Below, piece by piece: positions 36,812 through 45,305 of a stretch of DNA of 64,000 nt. The stretch spans positions 227,458 to 291,457 of the forward strand of contig NZ_JAMQBK010000031.1 in assembly GCF_023701485.1 (NCBI RefSeq), written 5' to 3'. Source of the DNA: Aporhodopirellula aestuarii. Its GTDB lineage: Bacteria > Planctomycetota > Planctomycetia > Pirellulales > Pirellulaceae. The notes under the pieces were generated by a model. That model was not told the origin of the DNA. It made no database searches and saw only the letters and a list, made by a program, of their open reading frames with translations. Position 1 is the stretch's first letter. Every line of letters begins with the position of its first letter. The position numbers and the translations under genes were made by a program.

Positions 36812-38004
36812 TGTCCATACGAACTTTCAAAGCAGCGAATCTGCAAGCCGCATTGGCCGACATCCGTGACCAGATGGGTCCGGATGCTTCGGTGCTGCAC
36901 ACACGTCAGATCCGAGACGGTTGGCTCGGTTGGCTCGGCCGCACCCAAGTCGAAGTGATCGCCGGATACCGAAACTCTGGCGAATTTCCATCGCCTTCGT
37001 CGGAAAACGATACCGACACGCCACGTCCTCAAGACGTGCGTTCGATCCATGGATACCGTCAACCGGCGACCGATTCCGACATCGTGTCGGCTCCTTCGGC
37101 AACCTATCGTGACACCTATCCGATGGCCGCCCAATACTCCGACCGAGCGACCGAAGTGGACCCGCTCTCGGTCGATCCGCTCGTCGGTCCGCTCCGCCAA
37201 GCCGGCGTCGCCGAACCGGTGATCCGTCGTTGGCTCGCATCGGCGACGAGCTTTGCCGCCAACGTCGGTGATCCTCACAGCGATCCGCTCGGCAGCACCG
37301 AACGTCTCGAACACCTTCAACGAGCCGTTGCCCGTGAACTGAATCTTTGCGGTCCGATCCGGACCCAACCTGGCGAACGCCATGTCGTTGCTTTGGTCGG
37401 CCCCACCGGTGTCGGCAAGACGACCACGGTTGCCAAACTCGCTGCAGGATTTCGAATCGAAGCGCGTCGCCGAGTCGGCCTGCTGACGATCGATACGTAC
37501 CGCATCGCGGCGGTCCAACAACTCAAAGCTTATGCGGAGATCATGGACCTGCCGATGCAGGTCGTTGAATCACCCGATCAAATGCAGTCGGCCATGGACC
37601 AGCTCGGCGATGTTGATCTCGTATTGATCGACACGGCCGGCCGCAGCCCACGTAGCGATGCAAGAATCGATCAATTGGCCGACTTCCTTCGCGCCGCCCA
37701 CCCCGACGAAACACATCTCGTCTTGAGCGCCACCAGCTCGAGCGAAAATATCCTGTCGACACTCAGCGGGTTTGCCCCCGTACGTGCCACCTCGGTCATC
37801 CTGACGAAACTCGATGAAACGCCTCACACCGCTGGCGTCCTCTCCGCACTGACGGCGGGCGAACGATACCTGTCAACACCGCTGAGTTACATCACTCATG
37901 GACAACAGGTACCCGATGACATCGCCGTCGCAGATGCACCGCACTTGGTCACATCACTGCTGCCAATGACTCCTCAAGCCGTTTCCTTTGGCGAAGCGGC
38001 GTAA
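36811..38004 (+). CDS. flhF: Flagellar SRP-type GTPase FlhF
   Basis: 397 residues from ATG 36811, sharing one base with the flhA stop. N-terminal B domain (MSIRTFKAANLQAALADIRD; DASVLHTRQIRDGWLGWLGR), a variable linker of about 100 residues, the helical N domain, then the SRP54-type G domain: P-loop VALVGPTGVGKTTTVAKLAA, LLTIDTYRIAAVQQLKAYAE, DLVLIDTAGRSPRSD and TSVILTKLDETPHTAGVLSA. FlhF marks the pole and the position of new flagella, normally with FlhG. No flhG follows here. Confidence 0.95.
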   Translation: MSIRTFKAANLQAALADIRDQMGPDASVLHTRQIRDGWLGWLGRTQVEVIAGYRNSGEFPSPSSENDTDTPRPQDVRSIHGYRQPATDSDIVSAPSATYRDTYPMAAQYSDRATEVDPLSVDPLVGPLRQAGVAEPVIRRWLASATSFAANVGDPHSDPLGSTERLEHLQRAVARELNLCGPIRTQPGERHVVALVGPTGVGKTTTVAKLAAGFRIEARRRVGLLTIDTYRIAAVQQLKAYAEIMDLPMQVVESPDQMQSAMDQLGDVDLVLIDTAGRSPRSDARIDQLADFLRAAHPDETHLVLSATSSSENILSTLSGFAPVRATSVILTKLDETPHTAGVLSALTAGERYLSTPLSYITHGQQVPDDIAVADAPHLVTSLLPMTPQAVSFGEAA

Positions 38005-38245
38005 GGCCCGTTTGTGTTCGCTCGGCGTGTCCGATGGCGAGATACCAGCAACTAAGAACAAATCACTCGTTTTCACCTAAAGAACCCAACACCCTGTAGC
38101 CGATAACATGAACTGACGCGGAACGTGAAATGCAAAACTCACTTGAGTCTTTTTTTCATGAGTCCGTTTAACGAATTTGGGAAACAAGACGCATCCGTGT
38201 GGAAACGTTCTCACGAACCGACCACTCGATGACCGGAGTTGACTG

Positions 38246-38524
38246 TTGATACGGACGCTCGCCATTTCACTTGGATCACTCGCGATGGGAATTGTCATCC
38301 TACGCGGCGCGCTCCATGGTCAATTGGCAGTCGAAGTAGCTCAAGAAGCGATCGCCACCCTGATCATCTTCTTGGGTATCGGAGCCATCACCGGTGCGAT
38401 TGCGGACTACCTCGTCCGTGATGCCGTAGAAAACTTGTATCGCAACCGGGTTCAGTGGTATCGAGATGAAGTCGCTAAGCGAGAAGCTGGCGCCGGCATC
38501 ACGACCAACGAACCCACCCCCTGA
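38246..38524 (+). CDS. Small membrane protein between flhF and fliA
   Basis: 92 residues, TTG start. Two hydrophobic helices (LAISLGSLAMGIVILRGAL and AIATLIIFLGIGAITGAIAD) are followed by an amphipathic, charged C-terminus (NLYRNRVQWYRDEVAKREAG). It sits where flhG usually lies in flhA-flhF-flhG-fliA operons. I do not recognise the family. A flagellar role is inferred only from position. Confidence 0.7.
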   Translation: MIRTLAISLGSLAMGIVILRGALHGQLAVEVAQEAIATLIIFLGIGAITGAIADYLVRDAVENLYRNRVQWYRDEVAKREAGAGITTNEPTP

Positions 38525-38677
38525 AGCAGCAATGAAATCGAGGCAAGGCCGCCTCGCTTCATCGCACCACGCTTCAAACGAATTGTTAAGTAGAAAAATT
38601 CCATCGTCAGACAACTCTGTCCAACCGAAGGTTCGGTCGGATACATCTGGCGATCAGTGATCATCATGGAGGATTCG

Positions 38678-39475
38678 ATGCCCGCCGCTGCCCCCGTCGA
38701 CGAAGAAATCGCCAAAGTCTGGGATTCATTCAAAGCTGTCACGAAAGACCATCCCGACTACGAGAGTTTGCGTAATCAACTCGTCGAGCGTTTCATGCCG
38801 TTGGTTCGCTACAACGGTGAACGCATCTGGCAGCGTCTCCCTGATGGCGTCGAACTCGACGACCTGATCAGCGCTGGCATCTTCGGTTTGATGGACGCCA
38901 TCGACGCTTACGATCGTGATCGTGGCGTTAAATTTGAGACCTACTGTGTCCCGCGTATCCGCGGAGCCATGCTCGACGAACTCCGCACGATGGACTGGGT
39001 GCCCCGCCTCGTTCGCAGCAAAGCGAGCAAGCTTAGCGCCGCAACCAAGACGCTCGAAACGCGTTTCGGACGAGCACCAACGGTTGCCGAACTCGCCAAC
39101 CACATGGAACTCGACATCCAAGAAGTCGAGAAAATGCAAACCGAAGCCAACGCCGTCGGTGTCGTCTCTCTCAACAAGAAGTGGTACGAAACGGACAGCT
39201 ATAAAGACGTCCGCGAGATCGACATTCTTGAAGACAAAAAGGGTGAAGACCCAACCCGTCGTGTTCAGAAGACCGACCTCATGCGGCTCGTCACCAAGGG
39301 CCTCAATCGCAACGAACGCCTGATCATCATCCTCTACTACTACGAAGAGCTGACGATGAAAGAGATTGGTGCCACGCTCGATCTCTCCGAATCTCGTGTC
39401 AGCCAGATGCACACCTCCATCGTGACCCGGTTGCAACAACAACTCGGTGTCCGACGACTGGAGTTCGGCGCCTAA
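38678..39475 (+). CDS. fliA: Flagellar sigma factor FliA/WhiG family
   Basis: 265 residues. A GGAGG at 38668-38672 decides the start at ATG 38678 (MPAAAPVDEE) over the in-frame GTG 38657 and ATG 38666. Region 2: LVRYNGERIWQRLPDGVELD, LISAGIFGLMDAIDAYDRDR and GVKFETYCVPRIRGAMLDEL. Region 3: ATKTLETRFGRAPTVAELAN. Region 4: ERLIIILYYYEELTMKEIGA and TLDLSESRVSQMHTSIVTRL. It directs late flagellar and chemotaxis promoters in the cytoplasm. Its place after flhF is typical. No anti-sigma factor FlgM is visible nearby. Confidence 0.95.
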   Translation: MPAAAPVDEEIAKVWDSFKAVTKDHPDYESLRNQLVERFMPLVRYNGERIWQRLPDGVELDDLISAGIFGLMDAIDAYDRDRGVKFETYCVPRIRGAMLDELRTMDWVPRLVRSKASKLSAATKTLETRFGRAPTVAELANHMELDIQEVEKMQTEANAVGVVSLNKKWYETDSYKDVREIDILEDKKGEDPTRRVQKTDLMRLVTKGLNRNERLIIILYYYEELTMKEIGATLDLSESRVSQMHTSIVTRLQQQLGVRRLEFGA

Positions 39476-39597
39476 TAACAAGCAAAGGAACCGGCTTCGG
39501 CTCGCGGGCCGATCGTGCCAGGTGGTGACTCTCTTCAGCCGATCACCTATAAAGGCAACTTCCCCCGCACCCGTTACCTGCAGCCGTTGTCCTTTCC

Positions 39598-40986
39598 ATG
39601 CGTATCGCTCATGTGATCACCCGAATGATCATCGGCGGCGCCCAAGAAAATACACTGTTCAATTGCCAAGACCTCGTCGCCGATCACGGCGACGAGGTCT
39701 TGCTCGTTTGTGGACCGGAAACGGGCCCCGAAGGAGACCTGCTCGGGCGGGGATCTCACGCCAATTCGACCGCCCCAGAGCAGGGCAAAGCAGAGCAGGG
39801 CAAAGCAGGGCAGGGCAGGGGAGGGCAGGGCAGGGCGGCTTCTACCGCAACGAAGGCGTCTATGCCGGAGCAATTCGACTATCGCGGCGTCCCCGTTCGT
39901 ATCGTCGATTCGCTCCGACGTGCAATCCATCCCGGTCATGATTGGCGTGCCGCTAAAACGCTCCGCCGAGTACTGCAAGACTTCCGCCCCGATGTCGTTC
40001 ACACGCACAGCGCCAAGGGTGGACTCCTCGGACGCCACGTCGGGTGGAGACTTTATCAATCATCCTCCGAACAACGCCCCATTGTCGTCCACACCGTGCA
40101 CGGTGCACCGTTCCACGACTATCAATCCGCAGCCGCCCGGCGATTCTTTATCGAGTGTGAAAGATGGGCGGCGCGACGATGCCATCATATGATCTCGGTT
40201 GCCGATGCAATGACCGATCTGATGGTGAACGCGGGAGTCGCCCCGCGTGAGCAGTTCACCACGATCAGCAGTGGCATGGACGTCGAACCGTTCCTACACG
40301 CTAACGATCACCGTGAACAAACTCGCCAAAAATATGGCATCCGTGACGAACATGTCGTCGTCGGTAAAATCGCTCGCCTGTTTCATCTCAAAGGTCATGA
40401 AGACCTCGTTCGCGCCGCACGTGTCGTTGCTCAAGCATGCCCGAACGTTCGCTTCCTCCTTGTCGGAGACGGCATCCTCCGCGGGCCACTGCAAGAACAA
40501 ATCGCTGCCTTGGGCTTAACCGAAAATTTCATCTTCACGGGCCTCGTTCCTCCCAGTGAAGTCCCCGCGATGATCGGAGCGATGGACATGCTCGTGCACA
40601 CGTCATATCGCGAGGGACTCGCCCGCGCGCTCCCGCAGGCGCTCATCGCGGGCAAACCGACCATCAGCTATGACATCGACGGCGCACGCGAAGTTGTCAT
40701 CAACGACGAAACCGGTTATCTCATCGCCCCGGGCGACGAAAAAAACCTAGCCGATCGGATCACCCACCTCGCTACCAATCCCGACCTGCGACTGCGTCAG
40801 GGAGAAACGGGGCAACGTCGCTTCACCGACCAGTTCCGTCATCAAACGATGACGGACGAGATCCGCAAACTTTACACAACGTTGATCGAGCAAACCGACG
40901 CCGCGGCGAAACACGCCTCGCGTTATACACGAGTGACAAGACATCAACGCGATCAAATGACTGCGTTGATCAAAACAAAGAATTAG
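39598..40986 (+). CDS. Family-4 glycosyltransferase with GGGCA-encoded insert
   Basis: 462 residues. GT-B fold: N-terminal MRIAHVITRMIIGGAQENTL, then DVVHTHSAKGGLLGR; the C-terminal nucleotide-sugar site has VGKIARLFHLKGHEDLVRAA, FLLVGDGILRGPLQEQIAAL and the EX7E-type REGLARALPQALIAGKPTIS. It would transfer a sugar from a nucleotide donor, probably for cell-surface polysaccharide. Residues about 51-91 (from GRGSHANSTAPEQGKA to ASTATKASMPEQ) look like an insert: they are encoded by the tandem GGGCA run and interrupt the expected passage from ETGPEGDLL to FDYRGVPVRIVDSLRRAIHP. The frame is kept, so the protein may be functional. Confidence 0.9.
   Translation: MRIAHVITRMIIGGAQENTLFNCQDLVADHGDEVLLVCGPETGPEGDLLGRGSHANSTAPEQGKAEQGKAGQGRGGQGRAASTATKASMPEQFDYRGVPVRIVDSLRRAIHPGHDWRAAKTLRRVLQDFRPDVVHTHSAKGGLLGRHVGWRLYQSSSEQRPIVVHTVHGAPFHDYQSAAARRFFIECERWAARRCHHMISVADAMTDLMVNAGVAPREQFTTISSGMDVEPFLHANDHREQTRQKYGIRDEHVVVGKIARLFHLKGHEDLVRAARVVAQACPNVRFLLVGDGILRGPLQEQIAALGLTENFIFTGLVPPSEVPAMIGAMDMLVHTSYREGLARALPQALIAGKPTISYDIDGAREVVINDETGYLIAPGDEKNLADRITHLATNPDLRLRQGETGQRRFTDQFRHQTMTDEIRKLYTTLIEQTDAAAKHASRYTRVTRHQRDQMTALIKTKN
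39778..39836. repeat. Degenerate GGGCA array inside a coding region
   Basis: About eleven GGGCA-like pentamers with AAAGC and GAGCA variants, encoding Gln-Gly-Lys-Ala and Gln-Gly-Arg repeats within the glycosyltransferase. The total is 59 bp plus flanks; the reading frame is preserved. Confidence 0.85.
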
Positions 40987-41125
40987 GCCCTTTCACATCG
41001 CACTCCGAAGGCGCTTCGTGGCCTCAATCACAACGTTGCCTTGATTGTTCAGCGATGCTCATCGATGAGACCATTCTTTTACTCACGCACAGGAGAGCAG
41101 GTTCTCACCGACTCGAAGACGGCAA

Positions 41126-41371
41126 CTACAACCAATCGAGCTTTGTCAACTTCCTTAACCGCTCTTCGAAGTTGCCTATCAGACCGCCTACCATCACCCA
41201 TTCGTTGCGGTCGCGCAATTCGATCTCACCGAATCTGTTGATGCGCAAAATAGAATCACCGTTCACGCCCGCCTCACGCAAGGAACGCATATCGATTTCG
41301 CCTTCGTTAATGACGTCTAACAACGTCTTTCCGGTAAGCTCGATGAATTGCATGACTGAGGTGGCCGACAT
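41126..41371 (-). CDS. Small conserved-looking hypothetical protein
   Basis: 81 residues from ATG 41371; a TTG at 41398 and an ATG at 41353 are other options. It has a hydrophobic-polar alternation and a distinctive end, EIELRDRNEWVMVGGLIGNF followed by EERLRKLTKLDWL, which I recall from other planctomycete small proteins of unknown function. It lies between the glycosyltransferase and the TlpA-like gene. The opposite-strand frames over the same bases have no such character. Confidence 0.55.
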   Translation of the reverse strand: MSATSVMQFIELTGKTLLDVINEGEIDMRSLREAGVNGDSILRINRFGEIELRDRNEWVMVGGLIGNFEERLRKLTKLDWL

Positions 41372-41430
41372 GGCAAAACTGATGGTTGATGAAATCAATT
41401 CCGTGAAAGGGGCTTTCAGTAAATTTTAGT

Positions 41431-43245
41431 TCAACGGATCAGCTTTTCGACCTCTGACGTCAAATCTCGACCGGAAAAATCAAGATGCCGTACTTTGCCC
41501 TCCTGATCAATCACCGCCACAAAGAGCAGCGTAACGGCGCCGAAACGGTAAGCAACATCGTTAACAATTTCCGCACTGGGGTCGGACTCGCTGCGAAAAC
41601 TGGGAAAAGTCAGCTTCTCCTGCTCCACGAATCCCATCACGCTCGTTCCAACCACATCCAGATTCATACCGACAATGGCAACGCGATCGGGATAGCGTTC
41701 TTGGATTTCTAATAGGTTCGGCAAGACAATTAATGAATCAGGAAACGCCGTCGACCAAAACGGCATCAAGACGACCTTCCCCCGATAGTCCGCCATGTTT
41801 AGTGGTCGTCCGTCAACCGATGGCAAGTCGGGATCGATCACCTCACCAATCACGTTCTCACGATTCTCGCGCGCCTTCAATGCCGTTCGTGCGACACGTC
41901 CCACCGCATCGGACCGATCAGACAACTCGCGTTTCAAGGCATCATAGGTTGCGGTGGCGATATCCCCCCGCCCGACTGCTTCGGCCTCCAAAGTCGCGCC
42001 CGCCAGAAACTCCGCCGTCAACAAATCGGCCGGTTGGGCCAACACCGCATCGACTGCTTTTGTCCACATTTCAACCGTCACGGCCGGCAAGTCTTCCGCG
42101 ACCACTCCTTCGGCTGGTCTCGCTTTGGCCACAAATTGTTGGCGAAGCTGATCAAGATGCTCGATCGCCGTCTCCGCTTGAGAAAACCCTGAAGAGGCGA
42201 TCATCGCAGCCATACGCGCGACCTCAGCGTTTTCTGAAGAGCCAAATCGCTCCAAAATCAACCGCCGTACTTCCGCAGCCTCTGCGGAGCGTTCGTACTG
42301 CAACAGCGTGTCTTTCGCTTGGCCCAAAACCATCAACGTTGCCACATCGACCGGTCGCTCATCATCCATCAACTCTTCAACCAATTTCAGCACTCGCTCC
42401 GCCGCCCCCTCTTTCCCGTGACGCAGCGACTCGATCGCGAAACCGATCAGCACAAGTTGACTATCGGATCTCAACTCGGGACTCGGATCGGCGCGATATT
42501 TCTCAGCAAACGCTTGCAGGTCCTCAGCCGCTTTGAGATCGCCCATCGAAGCAAGGTGGGACAACGATTGCAAGAAACCTCGACGTCCGATAACCCGGTC
42601 CGACGCACTGGCATCGGCATCGTCCATCAATCGTTCTGACGCAACCTTCTTGAGCGCAACGACGCGTTCGACTTCTGATTCAAACGCCTTCGGGTCGGTG
42701 ATTCCGGATTGCCCGCTAATCAGCGTTCGCAGTTCGCGATCCACTTCCCCGAGGAAGTCGACAAGCTGGGCGGGACTCAAACTCGATTTCAGTTGCAGAC
42801 CTGGCGCGGGGGTGACACCGCGAGGCGTCTGCGAACGGCCGCTCTGGATCGGCTCATTCCACGTCCTTTCCTGCTGCGGTTGAGCAACGGTCTCATCGAC
42901 TCGATCGGCCGAACTATCTCGCGAAGCGGCGTTCGATGGCGAGGGGGAAGTACCCGGTGGGCGTGTGTCGGCGGATGGACCGGAGACGGGTGACTGCGGC
43001 TGCTCCGGGGGAGAAACGTCGTTTTGGGTCGTCGATGTGCCTGGCGTGACGGCACCCGAGTCAGATCTCCCGCAACCCACCATACTCAGGGTGGCAAAAC
43101 TCAGGGCCGCAAGAATCACACTCCTGCCACAGACCTGCAAGCACCACTTGAGATGCGAGCACCCCAACCGTTGACATAAAACAGGCCGTTCAAAAAACAC
43201 GGACCGTTCGAACAACACGGGGCTTCTTGAGAATTGATTTTGCAC
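41431..43245 (-). CDS. Lipoprotein with cysteine-less TlpA/AhpC-type domain
   Basis: 604 residues. The N-terminus carries ILAALSFATLSMVGCGRSDS, a probable lipobox with Cys near residue 58; the first 35 residues may not be translated. A Pro/Ser-rich linker and a helical middle (TPR-like phrases such as ERVLKLVEELMDDERPVDVA) precede a C-terminal thioredoxin-like domain (about residues 460-604): GRPLNMADYRGKVVLMPFWS, then LLEIQERYPDRVAIVGMNLD. The redox CxxC is replaced by STAFPD and the cis-Pro region by VTLLFVAVID, so it should not be a thiol oxidoreductase. Likely an exported binding or scaffolding protein. Confidence 0.8.
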   Translation of the reverse strand: MQNQFSRSPVLFERSVFFERPVLCQRLGCSHLKWCLQVCGRSVILAALSFATLSMVGCGRSDSGAVTPGTSTTQNDVSPPEQPQSPVSGPSADTRPPGTSPSPSNAASRDSSADRVDETVAQPQQERTWNEPIQSGRSQTPRGVTPAPGLQLKSSLSPAQLVDFLGEVDRELRTLISGQSGITDPKAFESEVERVVALKKVASERLMDDADASASDRVIGRRGFLQSLSHLASMGDLKAAEDLQAFAEKYRADPSPELRSDSQLVLIGFAIESLRHGKEGAAERVLKLVEELMDDERPVDVATLMVLGQAKDTLLQYERSAEAAEVRRLILERFGSSENAEVARMAAMIASSGFSQAETAIEHLDQLRQQFVAKARPAEGVVAEDLPAVTVEMWTKAVDAVLAQPADLLTAEFLAGATLEAEAVGRGDIATATYDALKRELSDRSDAVGRVARTALKARENRENVIGEVIDPDLPSVDGRPLNMADYRGKVVLMPFWSTAFPDSLIVLPNLLEIQERYPDRVAIVGMNLDVVGTSVMGFVEQEKLTFPSFRSESDPSAEIVNDVAYRFGAVTLLFVAVIDQEGKVRHLDFSGRDLTSEVEKLIR

Positions 43246-43331
43246 GCTGATTTACCCGCTGAGGATACGAAAACCGGCAGTCTAAACCGATCTCGAACCA
43301 GCCGGAAACCCGCGTGTCTCAGATTGCTCGA

Positions 43332-43547
43332 TCAGGCCGCGTGATGATCCAACGCCAGTGTTTCCAACAGACTTGCGAAACGACGATTCGCTTCCATCCG
43401 GCGATCCATTCGTTCCGACACTGACCAACCGCTTTGGATTCGGCGAACCCGACGGAGGATCTCAACATCGGTAAGCGGAGTCTCATTTTGAGCCGATTCG
43501 GCGGCTTGCGAGACGTATTCGGTGGCAGTAGCGGTTGCGGTCAACAT
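43332..43547 (-). CDS. Small hypothetical protein
   Basis: 71 residues with an AGGAAG ribosome-binding site (43555-43560) 7 bp before its ATG, which is the main support. Helical and charged (LTDVEILRRVRRIQSGWSVS; RRMEANRRFASLLETLALDH). No membrane segment, no recognised family. The signal and codon pattern fit a real short gene. Confidence 0.6.
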   Translation of the reverse strand: MLTATATATEYVSQAAESAQNETPLTDVEILRRVRRIQSGWSVSERMDRRMEANRRFASLLETLALDHHAA

Positions 43548-43831
43548 GGGAGTTCTTCCTGAAAATTAGATGTTAAGTCGTTCCGAATGCCTGAAAGAAT
43601 CCGGTTCCGTTTGTAACGATGATTCCACCTAATGCAGACCCCGTGCCAAAACACCTTGATCGCGGCAACAAAATCCACCATTTCTTTTCTGACGCCCCGA
43701 TCGGTGCGTGATTTTGATCGCAAATCACGCTTAATACCGCAAAAAGATAGGCGGGACTGCTACCTGCCGCAGGCGACCGCCCTGTACCGACGTGGCGAAA
43801 AATTGGTCGCTGGTCGACAACCGCCCTCCGA

Positions 43832-44209
43832 TCAACCGTCAGAAACGGACTCTTTTGCAAAGTCTTGTAAATCTTGCCATCGACGATCGGGCAATCGCAT
43901 CAGCCTGAGGTCCTCCTTGTTTCCCCAAGTCCCAAATAGCTCGTTGAGCCTTTGGTTGAGCACTCGACAGCCGTCCTTGGTCGCCGCCCGGCCGTGCAGA
44001 TCGACATATTGCACCTGCGTCCCGTCGTCGAAAACGGTCGCATCAATTTGCCACCCGTCGGCCTGATTCGCCCAAGTCAGCGAACCATCCCACTCAAAAA
44101 AAAGTCCTGGCAGGGCGGTCATGCTCTCGGCAACCTGCTCGAGGGTGCGTCCGATCGGTTGGCCTTCACCGAGGTAAACGTAGGCTTGGAAGGAAAAATA
44201 AGCTGGCAT
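43832..44209 (-). CDS. Hypothetical protein
   Basis: 125 residues, soluble, mixed alpha/beta composition (PAYFSFQAYVYLGEGQPIGR; GLFFEWDGSLTWANQADGWQ; VQYVDLHGRAATKDGCRVLN). Balanced composition and a sensible domain length argue for a real gene. Not recognised. It diverges from csrA, whose leader begins about 85 bp away. Confidence 0.65.
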   Translation of the reverse strand: MPAYFSFQAYVYLGEGQPIGRTLEQVAESMTALPGLFFEWDGSLTWANQADGWQIDATVFDDGTQVQYVDLHGRAATKDGCRVLNQRLNELFGTWGNKEDLRLMRLPDRRWQDLQDFAKESVSDG

Positions 44210-44294
44210 TTCGACAAAATCGCGCGTAGTTTGGATGGAAAGAAGATTTTTATTGGTTTGTCAACCCAGAATTCCTTGACCGCGACCATTTTTG

Positions 44295-44317
44295 TCCTAG
44301 AGTAAAGTTCTCTAGGA
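44295..44317. promoter_or_regulatory. Perfect inverted repeat upstream of csrA
   Basis: TCCTAGAG (44295-44302), spacer TAAAGTT, CTCTAGGA (44310-44317). An 8-bp perfect dyad about 100 bp before the csrA start: either an operator or a leader hairpin. The region between it and the start contains a GGA in ATGGAGGG and another in the ribosome-binding site, as expected for CsrA self-regulation. Confidence 0.5.
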
Positions 44318-44417
44318 TCCCCGTCCGCGGATACGTGCTTAACGACCTGTCCTTCCAACTAATGAAATGGAGGGTCGTTTGTGAGAGGTACTGCGGCCTT
44401 TGAAAAGGAATTAATCC

Positions 44418-44621
44418 ATGTTGGTTTTGTCAAGAAAAAAGAACGAAAGCATCGTCATCAACAACGATATTAGAATCGTTGTTGTTGAGATTCGCGGCGA
44501 TAAAGTCCGTTTAGGCGTTGAGGCGCCCCGTGAAGTGCCCGTTCACCGACACGAAGTTTACGAAGCCATTCAGCGTTCCAACGAGGCTTCGGGAGCGACC
44601 GACAATTCAGTCGAAGGTTAG
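44418..44621 (+). CDS. csrA: Carbon storage regulator CsrA
   Basis: 67 residues with an AAGGA ribosome-binding site (44405-44409). Canonical: MLVLSRKKNESIVINNDIRI, VVVEIRGDKVRLGVEAPREV and PVHRHEVYEAIQRSN, including the RNA-binding strand residues and the conserved GVEAP(R/K)xVxVxR segment. CsrA is a dimeric RNA-binding protein that blocks or activates translation by binding GGA loops in leaders. In flagellated bacteria lacking CsrB-type RNAs it often controls flagellin; fliA and flhA lie 5-10 kb upstream. No fliW gene is visible next to it. Confidence 0.96.
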   Translation: MLVLSRKKNESIVINNDIRIVVVEIRGDKVRLGVEAPREVPVHRHEVYEAIQRSNEASGATDNSVEG

Positions 44622-44955
44622 TTTCGAGACTTTCGATTCTGCCTGAACCTCCGCGGGGCTCGCGGGGGGTTCCTCGTTGACTTTTCCCAACCGAACGGGG
44701 TTGAGAAACCGTTTTGACGAGTTTGGCGTGGTCGATTCATTTCCGCAAGCAATCTCAATGATTGAGCCTCGTAGTTTTCTTAAACTACTCCGCCGTGAAC
44801 CCTTGACGTACCTAACGTCTCCTTGTTAAAACTCGGCCCACACGGCAATTGAGCCAAAAACGGCGACGCGGCAACGCGACGCTAAACCACACCGGTGGTG
44901 CAACACCGCCGTTGTCATTAACTTCGACAACGCGAAATTGCCTACCAAAAAACAC
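44622..44955 (+). other. csrA to tRNA-Glu spacer, 334 bp
   Basis: No supportable gene. It contains the csrA terminator hairpin (44646-44671), a second weaker dyad (CAACC at 44688, GGTTG at 44699) and sequence that should hold the tRNA promoter. Nothing else is recognisable. Confidence 0.6.
44646..44671 (+). terminator. Probable csrA terminator
   Basis: AACCTCCGCG (44646-44655), loop GGGCT, CGCGGGGGGTT: a GC-rich stem with one mismatch, 25 bp after the csrA stop. The U-tract is weak (CCTCGTTGACTTTT). Confidence 0.55.
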
Positions 44956-45028
44956 GGTCCCTTCGTCTAGCGGTCTAGGACACTGCCCTTTCACGGCGGC
45001 AACACGGGTTCGAGTCCCGTAGGGATCA
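44956..45028 (+). tRNA. tRNA-Glu (UUC)
   Basis: 73 nt. Acceptor stem GGTCCCT/AGGGATC with one G-U pair, anticodon stem CTGCC/GGCGG, loop CTTTCAC with anticodon TTC at 44990-44992, T-arm ACGGGTTCGAGTCCCGT with the GTTCGAG loop, discriminator A. The 3' CCA is not encoded (CT follows A). Confidence 0.97.
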
Positions 45029-45042
45029 CTGATTCAAAATCA

Positions 45043-45089
45043 CCCAGCATTTCAGAGCTTTCCAAAGCTCCGAAACGCTGGGTTTTTTT
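45043..45089 (+). terminator. Intrinsic terminator of tRNA-Glu
   Basis: CCCAGC-TTTC-GAGCTTT pairs with AAAGCTC-GAAA-GCTGGG (two single mismatches, two-base loop), followed by seven T. A strong rho-independent terminator 15 bp after the tRNA. Confidence 0.9.
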
Positions 45090-45305
45090 GTGCCTCTTCG
45101 GCAACAATCGCCGGTGACTGCACGAGAATCTCACCACGGCGCCGTCGCGACGCGAGGCCCTGACAAGCCCTGGATTCAGCGACGATCGGACTCCCAGTCA
45201 AATTGGAGGCCTCTCCGCCAATTGACGCCGTGCCCTAGGAGACAGGAGCTTCCCCCTACGCGAACCAAAACGTGGGAACGCAATCACTTGGAGGGCCGAA
45301 ATCAG

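Noticed and set aside
36754..37521. 255-residue minus-strand frame opposite flhF
   Set aside because: Antisense to a conserved flagellar gene, Arg/Asp-rich shadow.
39778..39836. GGGCA array as a CRISPR
   Set aside because: Pentamer tandem repeat without spacers and without cas genes.
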